A stretch of DNA of 41,933 nucleotides, from positions 1 to 41,933 of the forward strand of contig NZ_DIVJ01000043.1 in NCBI RefSeq assembly GCF_002428305.1. The letters run 5' to 3'. The notes under the pieces were generated by a model that saw only the letters and a list, made by a program, of their open reading frames with translations, did no database searches and was not told where the DNA came from. The stretch comes from Flavobacterium sp. UBA6135. Its GTDB lineage: Bacteria; Bacteroidota; Bacteroidia; Flavobacteriales; Flavobacteriaceae. How positions within the stretch are numbered: position 1 is the stretch's first letter; every line of letters begins with the position of its first letter. The position numbers and the translations under genes are program-made. Below are positions 7,802 through 17,300 of this stretch, piece by piece.

Positions 7802-8833
7802 ATGAAAAAAATTCTTTTAGGATATGCTTGTCTCGCTTTTTTAGTAGCTGGTTGTTCCACCAACAAAAGTTCTTCAGCCAATACAACAGATGAAGGTGCT
7901 AAGCCGTATTTAGAGCTAATCCAAGCCGAACAGTTACGCAAACACCTCTTTATTGTGGCATCTGACGAAATGGAAGGAAGAAACACAGGTGAACCCGGTC
8001 AAAAAAAGGCAGGAGAATATCTAATCAATCAGTATAAAAAAATGGGTGTAAGTTACCCCAAAAGAGCTACTTCTTATTACCAACCCATCCCCTCTGAATT
8101 TTTTAAAAAAGCATTCAGTCCCAAACTAGGAGATTCCGAAAACATTTGGGCTTTCATTGAAGGTACTGAAAAACCGGATGAAATTTTAGTCATCTCAGCT
8201 CATTACGACCATGTGGGTATGAAAAACGGAGAAGTATATAACGGAGCAGATGATGATGGTTCCGGAACTGTTGCTTTGTTAGAATTAGCTGCCGCTTTTC
8301 AAAAAGCCAAAAAAGACGGCAAAGGTCCAAAACGTTCGGTATTATTTTTACACGTAACCGGTGAAGAACACGGTTTACACGGTTCTCGTTTTTATGCCGA
8401 GAATCCTTTATATGATTTAAAAGCAACCATTGCCAACATCAATATTGACATGATTGGACGAAGAGGCTATGGCAAAGAAGACAACGATAATTATGTGTAT
8501 GTAATTGGTTCAGATAGATTGAGTACTGACTTACACCGTATTTCTGAAGAAGCCAATGAGAAATATGTAGGTATGGAATTGGATTATAAATACAATGATT
8601 TGAATGACCCAAACCGTTTTTATTACCGTTCCGATCATTACAACTTTGCTAAAAAAGGAATTCCGGCCATCTTTTACTTTAACGGCGTTCATGACGATTA
8701 CCACAAACCAACTGACACGCCTGATAAAATTGATTATCCGTTGTTAGCCAAGAGAGCACAATTGGCTTTTGCCGTAGCTTGGGAACTAGCCAATGCAAAA
8801 GAAAGACCGTTGGTGGATAAAGACGGGAAGTAA
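7802..8833 (+). CDS. M28 family zinc aminopeptidase, lipoprotein
   Basis: A 343-aa peptidase with a lipoprotein signal (VAGC, lipid-modified C18) and a Ser/Thr-rich linker, so it is probably membrane-anchored outside the cytoplasm. The co-catalytic zinc site is complete: H134 in SAHYDHVG, the Asp cluster 150-152 in GADDDGSG, E188/E189 in TGEEHG, D216 in NIDMIG, and H301 in DDYHKPTDT. These are the ligands of M28 aminopeptidases, which release N-terminal residues from peptides. Length is typical of the single-domain Bacteroidota form. A strong terminator follows at 8857-8885. Confidence 0.93.
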   Translation: MKKILLGYACLAFLVAGCSTNKSSSANTTDEGAKPYLELIQAEQLRKHLFIVASDEMEGRNTGEPGQKKAGEYLINQYKKMGVSYPKRATSYYQPIPSEFFKKAFSPKLGDSENIWAFIEGTEKPDEILVISAHYDHVGMKNGEVYNGADDDGSGTVALLELAAAFQKAKKDGKGPKRSVLFLHVTGEEHGLHGSRFYAENPLYDLKATIANINIDMIGRRGYGKEDNDNYVYVIGSDRLSTDLHRISEEANEKYVGMELDYKYNDLNDPNRFYYRSDHYNFAKKGIPAIFYFNGVHDDYHKPTDTPDKIDYPLLAKRAQLAFAVAWELANAKERPLVDKDGK

Positions 8834-8856
8834 TTTTACATTAGTATAATTCAATT

Positions 8857-8885
8857 AAAACGCAAAAGTTTCTTTTGCGTTTTTT
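8857..8885 (+). terminator. Rho-independent terminator after the M28 gene
   Basis: A perfect 12-bp stem, AAAACGCAAAAG / CTTTTGCGTTTT, with a TTT loop, followed by more T residues. It separates the peptidase gene from the TSUP gene. Confidence 0.9.
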
Positions 8886-8912
8886 GTACCTTTAGAATTC
8901 ATTTACAAACAT

Positions 8913-9644
8913 ATGGCACTCGACAGAACTTTGCTGTTTCTACTATTGACCTTACTGGCAGAAATCATTGGTACCATTGGTGGTTTTGGTTCTTCTGTTT
9001 TTTTTGTGCCCTTTGCCAACATTTTCTTTGATTTTCATACTGTATTAGGAATTACTGCTGTTTTTCATTTATCAAGCAACCTTTCTAAAATCTATTTATT
9101 CCGAAAAGGGTTAGACAAAAAATTGATTCTACAAATTGGAATACCATCTGTAGTATTTGTTATTATTGGAGGCTTTTTGAGCAAGTTTTTTGAGAGTCGT
9201 ATATTGGAAATTGCTTTAGGTATTTTTCTAATAGCTCTCAGTTTATTGTTTTTAATAAAAGACAAACTTGTTATTCCTCCCAAATTAAAACAAACCGTCA
9301 TCGGAGGTGCCCTTTCCGGATTTTCTGCCGGTTTAATAGGAACGGGAGGTGCCATTCGGGGATTGACTATGGCTGCTTTTAACTTAGAAAAAAGTGTGTT
9401 TGTTGCCACTTCTGCCGCCATTGATATGATGATTGACTTTTCGAGAACTATCGTTTATTACAGCAACGGATACTTGACAAAAGACATTCTGATTTATATT
9501 CCGTTTTTACTTCTCATTGGTTTTGTGGGAAGTTGGATCGGTCAAAAGATATTAAACCACATTTCGCAAGATTATTTTAAACGAATTGCCTTGGTATTAA
9601 TTCTGTTAATTGGAATCTTTTCATTGTACCAAAGTTTAAAATAA
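8913..9644 (+). CDS. TSUP (TauE/SafE-like) family membrane transporter
   Basis: A 243-aa membrane protein with about eight hydrophobic segments and a TSUP glycine motif in each half: GTIGGFGSSVFFVP early and GLIGTGGAIRGLTM late. It resembles the protein at 35531-36304 (same FGSS/FGLGT start, same FSRT/FTRL segment) more than the TauE of the sulfur cluster. The family exports sulfite, sulfonates and other organic anions; the substrate here is unknown. It stands alone, with a terminator upstream and a possible TACCTTTA -7 box at 8887-8894. Confidence 0.85.
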   Translation: MALDRTLLFLLLTLLAEIIGTIGGFGSSVFFVPFANIFFDFHTVLGITAVFHLSSNLSKIYLFRKGLDKKLILQIGIPSVVFVIIGGFLSKFFESRILEIALGIFLIALSLLFLIKDKLVIPPKLKQTVIGGALSGFSAGLIGTGGAIRGLTMAAFNLEKSVFVATSAAIDMMIDFSRTIVYYSNGYLTKDILIYIPFLLLIGFVGSWIGQKILNHISQDYFKRIALVLILLIGIFSLYQSLK

Positions 9645-9803
9645 ATAAAGCCCCGATTTTTCGAGGCCTCAAAACTATAGTAAGTACGGTGGTTATCCTA
9701 AATCTTCTTTTGTATCTGCATCAGGTACATTTTTAGCAACAGAAGCAATGCCGTTTTCGCGAGTGGCTTTAGTTGTATATCTTGTATTAGATAATATAAG
9801 TTA
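9645..9803. other. Short intergenic stretch with possible gene remnant
   Basis: Just after the TSUP stop is an imperfect hairpin (GCCCCGA / TCGAGGC, 9654-9667) without a clear T-tract. On the minus strand 9693-9800 is open for 35 codons ending in a stop and reads like a protein tail (TTKATRENGIASVAKN). It has no start codon and meets a stop codon at the MITE target site. It may be a decayed gene end or chance. Weak evidence. Confidence 0.3.
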
Positions 9804-10021
9804 ACCCGTTGGGTGTAATTAAATTTTGGAAATAAATTTGCCACTAATTTACTTCGTCTGTTCGCTACGCTCGGGCCACTAATTTTTTATAATAATTATT
9901 CGATTTATTTCGAATTTTCATCGAAGATGAACAAATTATTGCGTTTGATTAATTTATAATTCGAGAATTTGTGGTAAAAAAACAAAAACTATCTTGAATT
10001 AAATAATTACACCCAACGGGT
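9804..10021. mobile_element. MITE copy 2, with perfect 7-bp target duplication
   Basis: A 218-bp non-coding element with perfect 18-bp terminal repeats ACCCGTTGGGTGTAATTA, inverted relative to copy 1 and nearly identical to it. It is flanked by the direct repeat TAAGTTA at 9797-9803 and 10022-10028, which is direct evidence of transposition. High identity to copy 1 and an intact duplication point to recent movement. The terminal repeats match those of the IS982-type element at 31387-32387. Confidence 0.95.
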
Positions 10022-10207
10022 TAAGTTATCCGTTTCCGACTATACTACAACTAAAATCCGCAATTTTTACTTTTATTAGTTACAAATGATCCCTTGGTTA
10101 AGTTATTTTCAATTGTATGCTCAATAAAAACGTCTAATTTACTAAGATATTTTTAGATTTCATAGTGTCTAATTGTGAAATTCCAAAGAGTAGCATTGAT
10201 TGATGCC

Positions 10208-10238
10208 ACAAAAAAAGCCTCAAGTTTCCTTGAAGCTT
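10208..10238 (-). terminator. Terminator of the tRNA-His gene
   Basis: On the minus strand, AGCTTCAAG and CTTGAGGCT form a 9-bp stem with a GAAA tetraloop followed by T7. It begins about 11 nt after the end of the tRNA. Confidence 0.9.
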
Positions 10239-10248
10239 TGTATTTCTG

Positions 10249-10323
<75 letters not shown>

Positions 10324-10385
10324 ATTTATTTTGCGAGTGCAAATATAGTGCAAACCTTGTATTTTGCAAAGATTTTTTAAATAAA

Positions 10386-11102
10386 TTAAATCAAATTTTC
10401 TAAGCTATTGACTGCCACATACCTTTCTGCAGTAAAACCTTCTGCAAAATCAGTACCAATCAATCTTCCCAAGTCTTGTGAACGGTATTTAATGCTGTCC
10501 AGAAAGTTTTTTGTAGCAATTGGAGTAATGGGTTCCTTGGTATTCGGATTAAAAAACTGCGAATCATAGGCCATAATTGCTTCCATTTTTTTATCCATGA
10601 ATCCGGAGATATCAACTACAAAATCGGGTGAAATAGTTTCCCATTGAATGTAATGGTAGACTACTTTCGGACGCCAAGCCGTTTGTTTTTCACTTTCAAA
10701 ATCCGTTTCAATTTTTTGCAATCCCGATAAAAAGCAAGCGTCTGAAACCAGTTTACTTCCTTTAGCATGATCAATATGGCGATCCTGAATGGCATTGCAC
10801 AACACAATCTCCGGTTGGTATTTTCGAATCATTTGGATGACTTGTAATTGATGGGCTTCATCATTTTGAAAAAAACCATCCCGCATTTTTAAATTTTCGC
10901 GAGCTGAAAGACCCAATATCTGAGCCGCTTTTGCCGCTTCAGTAGCTCGAATTGCAGCGGAACCACGTGTGCCCAATTCTCCTTGCGTTAAATCAATAAT
11001 TCCGACTTTTTTGCCCAATGCAATTTCTTTTGCAATAGTTCCGGCACAACCCAATTCCACGTCATCCGGATGGGCTCCAAAAGCTAAGATGTCTAATTTC
11101 AT
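10386..11102 (-). CDS. bshB1: Bacillithiol biosynthesis deacetylase BshB1
   Basis: A 238-aa zinc-dependent LmbE-like deacetylase. BshB1 removes acetate from GlcNAc-malate to give GlcN-malate, the second step of bacillithiol synthesis. The zinc motif AHPDDVE (H11, D13, D14) opens the protein, followed by the characteristic LTQGELGTRGSAAIRATEA and, later, DRHIDHAKGSKLV with further ligands. The ATG at 11102 fits the family start; an ATG at 11117 adds five residues. It lies 28 nt after the isochorismate synthase gene and is probably co-transcribed with it. It shows the cell makes bacillithiol, the thiol that S. aureus CstB uses as persulfide, which bears on the CstB-like gene at 29415-30818. Confidence 0.93.
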   Translation of the reverse strand: MKLDILAFGAHPDDVELGCAGTIAKEIALGKKVGIIDLTQGELGTRGSAAIRATEAAKAAQILGLSARENLKMRDGFFQNDEAHQLQVIQMIRKYQPEIVLCNAIQDRHIDHAKGSKLVSDACFLSGLQKIETDFESEKQTAWRPKVVYHYIQWETISPDFVVDISGFMDKKMEAIMAYDSQFFNPNTKEPITPIATKNFLDSIKYRSQDLGRLIGTDFAEGFTAERYVAVNSLENLI

Positions 11103-11130
11103 TTTAGGATATTTCATTATTCAAAGATAC

Positions 11131-12195
11131 TTAATCTGCCAGAATTCGTTTCATGGTTTGTGATTTGTTTACCGTTTCCCAAAATTCATTTTCAGGAGTA
11201 CTGTCTTTTGTAATACCACAACCCATGAACAGTTCGGCTTCATTCTTTTCCATTTTCATACAACGTAGGTTGACAAACAAATCAGATGAATTGGGAATTT
11301 CATGTTCGTAATCCTTCAACCATTCCCCCAGATAACCGGTATAATATGTTCGGTCGTATCCTTCAGTTTTGTCAATAAATTCCAGTGCTTTGTCTTTCGG
11401 AACACCGCAAACCGCAGGAGTAGGATGCAATTTTTGAATGACTTTTATAAAATCAGCATCCGAAAGCAACTCCCCTTTTATATCCGATTTCAAATGCAAC
11501 AAATTCCCTGCTTTTTGGGTATATGTTTTAGAAATATGCACTTCCGAACAATAGTTTTGTAACCCACTTTGAATATACGAAGTGACAATTTGTTGCTCTT
11601 CTATCTCTTTATCCGACCAGTTTACAACAGTATTTTCATGAAAGAGTTGCGTTCCTGCCAAAGAAACGGTTTCAATAGTTTGCTTTGATTTCTTCAGGAA
11701 ACGTTCCGGTGTAGCTCCGGCCCAACACCCAACTTTCGGATGATACCATACATAACAAAAGGCATCGGGATAGGTCGATTTCAATCGTTTGAAAAGTTCG
11801 TAAGGTTGTATTTCTTTAGTTTTTACCAACTCTTTTCGGGACAAAACTACTTTTTCCAATGCTTTACTGTGGATAGCGGTAACAGCTACCGTCACCATAG
11901 CTTCAAAGCTACTTTTATCCTTTTCTGAGAAAGAGGCATTTGGAGTAAAAGGTTTCGGGTTTTGCAGGAAATCAATAGTTTCTACAAAAACTTCCGCATG
12001 CTTTTCTGAAATAAGGATACTTGCCTCTCCTTTAAAAGGGGCAAAAACAAAACCACTAGCCGCATGTGAAGGCTTATAAATGTTGCTGTTTTTTTGAAGA
12101 ACAGCAATCATTTTAGTAGCATTAGGTTTGGAATAAATAACAAACGGCAATTCTTGCTCAAAGTATAATTTTACTGCTATTTCGCATTTTGTCAT
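11131..12195 (-). CDS. menF: Isochorismate synthase (chorismate-binding enzyme)
   Basis: A 354-aa chorismate-utilising enzyme that would convert chorismate to isochorismate, the entry step to menaquinone (or siderophores). Family motifs run in order: KVVLSRKELV, GATPERFLK, TVSLAGTQ, DKEIEEQQIV, LHPTPAVCGVPK, YDRTYYTGYLGEW, and the C-terminal GCGITKDSTPENEFWETVNK. Length is slightly short of the usual MenF because the N-terminal region is reduced, as in other Bacteroidota. It overlaps the upstream thioesterase gene by 4 bp (12192-12195). With no siderophore genes nearby and menaquinone as the usual quinone of this phylum, MenF is preferred over EntC. Confidence 0.9.
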   Translation of the reverse strand: MTKCEIAVKLYFEQELPFVIYSKPNATKMIAVLQKNSNIYKPSHAASGFVFAPFKGEASILISEKHAEVFVETIDFLQNPKPFTPNASFSEKDKSSFEAMVTVAVTAIHSKALEKVVLSRKELVKTKEIQPYELFKRLKSTYPDAFCYVWYHPKVGCWAGATPERFLKKSKQTIETVSLAGTQLFHENTVVNWSDKEIEEQQIVTSYIQSGLQNYCSEVHISKTYTQKAGNLLHLKSDIKGELLSDADFIKVIQKLHPTPAVCGVPKDKALEFIDKTEGYDRTYYTGYLGEWLKDYEHEIPNSSDLFVNLRCMKMEKNEAELFMGCGITKDSTPENEFWETVNKSQTMKRILAD

Positions 12196-12620
12196 GAGGA
12201 AACTCTTTTAGGCAGAATCATGTTGGTCAATTTGCACAACGAAATCAATTGGTCCTTTTCATCGGTAATTTTTATTTCCCACAAATGAATACTTCTGCCT
12301 TGATGAATGATTTTAGCCGTGCAATACACCATTCCCTCGCGTTTGCTTTTCAAGTGATTGGCTGAAATTTCAATACCTCTCGCCTCTTGTTTTTCAGGAT
12401 TAATAAACAATAGGGAAGCCGCACTTCCCACACTTTCAGCTAAGGCCACTGTGGCTCCGCCGTGTAAAAGTCCCATCGGTTGATGCACTCTTGAATTCAC
12501 AGGCATTTTGGCGGTTAAATATCCTTCTCCAGCGTCTATATATTCAATTTCTAAGGTTTCCATTAAGGTGTTTTTACACCAGTCATTGCACAATTGCAGT
12601 ACTTTTTGCTTGTCAAACAT
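12192..12620 (-). CDS. Hotdog-fold thioesterase, PaaI family, possibly DHNA-CoA thioesterase
   Basis: A 142-aa single hotdog domain. The motif HQPMGLLHGGATVALAESVG contains the conserved HGG and the catalytic acidic residue of the PaaI/YbgC-like acyl-CoA thioesterases. Its stop overlaps the start of menF, so the two are translated together. That suggests it is the 1,4-dihydroxy-2-naphthoyl-CoA thioesterase (MenI) of menaquinone synthesis; the family alone does not fix the substrate. It is the first gene of the minus-strand unit that includes menF and bshB1. Confidence 0.85.
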   Translation of the reverse strand: MFDKQKVLQLCNDWCKNTLMETLEIEYIDAGEGYLTAKMPVNSRVHQPMGLLHGGATVALAESVGSAASLLFINPEKQEARGIEISANHLKSKREGMVYCTAKIIHQGRSIHLWEIKITDEKDQLISLCKLTNMILPKRVSS

Positions 12621-12750
12621 GAATTAAAATTTTTGGTAAATTTACTATTTATAATTTTCAAAATAAAGGCATCAAACTATTATCCTACTTTTTTCGTTAT
12701 GATTCTTAGATTTTGAAATTAATAGTTATTTTTACAAAAATTCTAACAGA

Positions 12751-14319
12751 ATGCGTCCACTCCTATTAGTTGTATTTGGTTTTATAGTTATCTCGTTTAT
12801 TTCATGTCGTAATGATTTTGAATTTTCTCCCAGTACCGGAGGATTGGAGTTTTCAAGAGATACCATCTACTTAGACACTGTTTTTACGAATGTAAGTTCG
12901 AGTACGTACATGTTGAAAGTGTACAACAAATCAAATAAAGACATCAGCATTCCTTCCATTCGATTGGGAAAAGGCTTGCAATCTAAATACCGCATTACCG
13001 TTGATGGTCTAGTTGGGCAAGACAACCGTATTTTTACCAATGTAGAATTACTGGCCAAAGACAGCATGTTTGTTTTTATTGAAATGACTGCCGGTATTGC
13101 CGATGCGAATCCGGGTGATTTTTTATATACCGACCAGATAGAGTTTCATAATATTGCTACTGTTACACCTCAAACAGTGGAATTGGTCACTTTGATTCAA
13201 GATGCTTATTTTTTATATCCGCAACGATTTGAAAACGGTACAACAGAAACACTACCTATTGGTGACGATGAAATATATGGTTTTTATTTGGATGAAAACG
13301 ATCCGATAAATGGCAACGAATACTTTTGGAATAACTCCAAACCTTATGTCATTTATGGCTATGCGGCAGTAGCTCCAAATAAAACCTTAACTGTGCAAGC
13401 CGGAGCCAGAATTCACTTTCATTCAGGTTCAGGACTGATTGTTGGCAACAACGCTTCTATAAAAGTAAACGGATTGCCTGTAACCGATGAAACACAACCC
13501 TTGCAAAATCAAGTTATTTTTGAAGGGGACCGATTGGAACCATTTTTTGAGAATGTAGCCGGTCAATGGGGCACCATTTGGTTGACTCAAGGAAGTAAAG
13601 AGAATGAGTTCAACAATTGCATTATAAAAAATGCAACTGTAGGTTTGTTTGTTACAGGAAATACGGGATTGTCAAACATAGCACCGGATGTAAAACTTTC
13701 AAATGTTCAAATATACAACTCTACCAATGTGGGTATTCTGGCCAGAACCGGATACATTACGGGAGAAAATGTAGTGATTAACCGAGCCGGTCAAGTGAGT
13801 TTAGCGTGTTCGTATGGCGGAAGTTATGAGTTCACGCATTGCACGTTTAACAATAGTTTTCCAAACGCACGACAAGTTTCTGTCATTATTGACAATTATA
13901 TAGAAGGAGCTATTCCTCCTACTCAACCGCTTGTTAAAGCCACTTTTCAAAATTCCATTATCTACGGTTCCAATCAAATTCAAATGCTGATTGTAAAAGA
14001 AGGCACCGACACCTTCAATTACTTTTTTGATCATTGTTTGATTAAGTTCAATAACATTTCCAATCCGTTTACAAACAACCCTTTGTATCAATTTCCAACC
14101 GATTCGCTACATTATAACATGGTCTATTTGGCCACCAATTCTTCGTTATTCAATCCGAATTATTTTAATGTGAATGCCAACAAATTGTTTATTGACGATA
14201 CTTCCGGTGTGATTGGAAAAGGGGCAAACAGTTTCTATATTGAAAAAGATATTTTAAACAGAACCCGTTCCACACCACCTGATTTAGGGGCTTATCAAAA
14301 TGCACCTTTTCCGGAATAA
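12751..14319 (+). CDS. Lipoprotein with right-handed parallel beta-helix
   Basis: A 522-aa protein with a lipoprotein signal ending at C19 (VISFISC), so probably anchored in the outer membrane. An N-terminal beta-sandwich-like section (about 25-150; STYMLKVYNKSNKDISIPSI) is followed by rungs typical of a parallel beta-helix (about 200-450; repeated N/G-rich turns such as NNCIIKNATVGLFVTGN). The C-terminal RSTPPDLGAYQ resembles the DxGAY ending seen in many secreted Bacteroidota beta-helix proteins. No catalytic residues are recognised; polysaccharide binding is a guess. It stands alone between a divergent gene and purL. Confidence 0.75.
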   Translation: MRPLLLVVFGFIVISFISCRNDFEFSPSTGGLEFSRDTIYLDTVFTNVSSSTYMLKVYNKSNKDISIPSIRLGKGLQSKYRITVDGLVGQDNRIFTNVELLAKDSMFVFIEMTAGIADANPGDFLYTDQIEFHNIATVTPQTVELVTLIQDAYFLYPQRFENGTTETLPIGDDEIYGFYLDENDPINGNEYFWNNSKPYVIYGYAAVAPNKTLTVQAGARIHFHSGSGLIVGNNASIKVNGLPVTDETQPLQNQVIFEGDRLEPFFENVAGQWGTIWLTQGSKENEFNNCIIKNATVGLFVTGNTGLSNIAPDVKLSNVQIYNSTNVGILARTGYITGENVVINRAGQVSLACSYGGSYEFTHCTFNNSFPNARQVSVIIDNYIEGAIPPTQPLVKATFQNSIIYGSNQIQMLIVKEGTDTFNYFFDHCLIKFNNISNPFTNNPLYQFPTDSLHYNMVYLATNSSLFNPNYFNVNANKLFIDDTSGVIGKGANSFYIEKDILNRTRSTPPDLGAYQNAPFPE

Positions 14320-14359
14320 TTTTAGTATTTAAAAGTTTTTACATTTTACTTTTTTAGAG

Positions 14360-14367
14360 TACTTTTG
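14360..14367 (+). promoter_or_regulatory. -7 promoter element of purL
   Basis: TACTTTTG matches TAnnTTTG exactly, 29 bp before the purL ATG. The -33 position is T-rich but has no clean TTTG. No purine riboswitch is seen, because the leader is too short. Confidence 0.55.
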
Positions 14368-14395
14368 CACGTACAACACAACTAATAAAAATATA

Positions 14396-17300
14396 ATGAT
14401 TCATTTCTTCGGAAGCGAAAGTACAACTGTTTTTGCGGTTCAAACGCAAAACGAACTTTCGGCACAAAGTATTTCAAAATTAAACTGGTTATTTGGCAAC
14501 ACATATAAAATAGAAAAATCCGTCCTGACGGATTTTTTTGTTGGACCTCGTGCCGCAATGGTAACACCTTGGAGTACCAATGCTGTGGAAATTACGCAAA
14601 ACATGGGAATTGAAGGAATCATTCGCATTGAAGAATTCCAAAAAGTTTCAGAAGGTTTCACTGATTTTGATCCGATGTTATTTCAAAAATATTCGGAACT
14701 GCATCAAGACATTTTCACCATCAAAATTCAACCGGAATCGATTATTGAAATTGAGGATATTTCGGCTTACAATAAACAAGAAGGTTTGGCTTTAAGCGAA
14801 GAGGAAGTTAATTACTTGAACACGTTAGCGATTAAACTAAAACGCAATTTAACGGATTCCGAAGTTTTTGGTTTTTCTCAAGTGAATTCAGAACATTGCC
14901 GTCACAAAATTTTCAATGGTACATTTGTGATTGATGGCGAAGAAAAACCTTCATCCCTATTCAAATTAATCAAAAAAACATCGGCAGAAAATCCGAATGA
15001 TATTGTTTCGGCTTATAAAGATAATGTCGCGTTTATCAAAGGGCCGAAAGTGGAACAATTTGCTCCAAAAAGTGCCGATAAACCGGATTTCTATCAAACG
15101 AAAGAATTTGATTCGGTTATCTCGATTAAAGCAGAAACACATAATTTTCCAACAACAGTTGAACCCTTTAATGGAGCAGCAACCGGTTCGGGTGGAGAAA
15201 TCAGAGACCGTTTGGCCGGTGGTCAAGGTTCATTGCCATTAGCAGGAACTGCCGTTTATATGACTTCTTATTCTCGGTTAGAAGAAAACCGTCCATGGGA
15301 AAATGCGATGAAAGAACGCCAATGGTTGTATCAAACGCCAATGGATATTTTAATCAAAGCATCGAATGGAGCTTCTGATTTTGGTAATAAATTCGGACAA
15401 CCGTTAATTACCGGTTCGGTTTTGACTTTTGAACACGAAGAAGATGCCCGCAAATTAGGTTTTGATAAAGTAATCATGTTGGCAGGCGGAATTGGTTACG
15501 GAAAAGCCGAACAAGCCCAAAAACACGAACCCAAAGTAGGAGATAAAATCGTCATTTTAGGAGGTGAAAACTACCGAATCGGAATGGGTGGAGCCGCTGT
15601 TTCCTCAGCGGATACAGGAGCATTTGGTTCAGGAATTGAATTAAATGCCATCCAACGTTCGAATCCCGAAATGCAAAAAAGAGCCGCTAATGCCATTCGT
15701 GGTTTGGTGGAAAGTGATGAAAACCCGATTGTTTCCATTCACGATCATGGTGCGGGTGGCCACTTAAACTGTTTATCGGAATTAGTGGAAGCCACCGGAG
15801 GATTAATCGATTTGGATAAATTACCAGTGGGCGACCCTACCCTATCTGCCAAAGAAATTATTGGCAACGAAAGTCAGGAACGAATGGGCTTGGTGATTGG
15901 TCAAAAAGATATGGATACGCTGCAACGCATTGCCGACAGGGAGCGTTCACCCATGTATCAAGTAGGTGATGTAACCGGAGATCATCGATTTACTTTTGAA
16001 TCGAAAACAACCGGAGCCAAACCAATGGATTTTGAATTGGCCGATATGTTCGGAAGTTCGCCAAAAGTGATCATGAATGATGTTTCGGTGGAACGCAATT
16101 TTACCGAAATTAATTATAAAGAAGCCGATTTTGAAACCTATTTAGAGCACGTTTTACAGTTAGAAGCTGTTGCTTGTAAAGATTGGTTAACCAATAAAGT
16201 CGATCGTTGTGTTGGTGGTAAAGTAGCCAAACAACAATGTGCCGGTCCATTACAGTTACCTTTAAATAATGTTGGTGTGATGGCATTAGATTACAAAGGA
16301 AAAGAAGGAATTGCCACTACAATAGGCCACTCGCCTATTTCTGCGTTAATTGACCCGAAAGCCGGAAGTAGAAATGCCATTGGTGAAGCTCTTTCCAACA
16401 TTGTTTTTGCTCCGTTAAAAGATGGCTTAAAAAGTGTTTCGCTTTCTGCCAACTGGATGTGGGCTTGTAAAAACGAAGGCGAAGATGCTCGTTTGTATGA
16501 AGCGGTTGAGGCGTGTTCCGATTTCGCTATCGAACTTGGAATCAACATTCCCACCGGAAAAGATTCCCTTTCCATGAAGCAAAAATATGCTGATGCGGAA
16601 GTAATTGCACCCGGAACGGTTATAATTTCTGCCGCCGGAAATTGCAATGACATTACGAAAGTAGTTGAACCTGTTTTTCAAAAGAATGCCGGTTCTGTTT
16701 ATTATATTAATTTGTCGCAAGACGGGTTTAAATTAGGTGGTTCATCGTTTTCGCAAGTTAGAAATGCGATTGGAAAAGAAACACCCACCATCCAAAATGC
16801 CGCTTTCTTTAAAAAAGCATTTAATGTGATTCAGGAATTAATCAAAAACGATGAAATTGCTGCCGGACACGATATTGGAAGCGGTGGTTTGATTACGACC
16901 TTATTAGAAATGTGTTTTGCCGATAACAATTTAGGTGCAAAACTTGATTTTTCCTCATTTGAAGAAAAAGATGTATTGAAAATTTTATTCGCAGAAAACA
17001 TTGGAATTGTGCTTCAAGCGAATGATGACAGCGTGTTTGAATCATTCTTAAAAGCGGAAAATGTCACTTTCCATAAATTAGGAAATGTCACCCATTCAAG
17101 TGCTTTAGAAATTGGAGACTATTCGTTAGACATCTCAAAATGGCGAGATATCTGGTTTAAAACTTCCTATTTATTAGACCAAAAACAATCCAAAAACGGA
17201 AAAGCAGCCACACGCTTTGTAAATTATAAAATGCAACCGTTGCAGTACCAATTTCCTTCCCATTTTGATGGAAAGAAACCGGAAATTGATGCTACAAAAC

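Noticed and set aside
14368..14395. Purine riboswitch before purL
   Set aside because: The -7 box lies 29 bp from the ATG, leaving no room for an aptamer.
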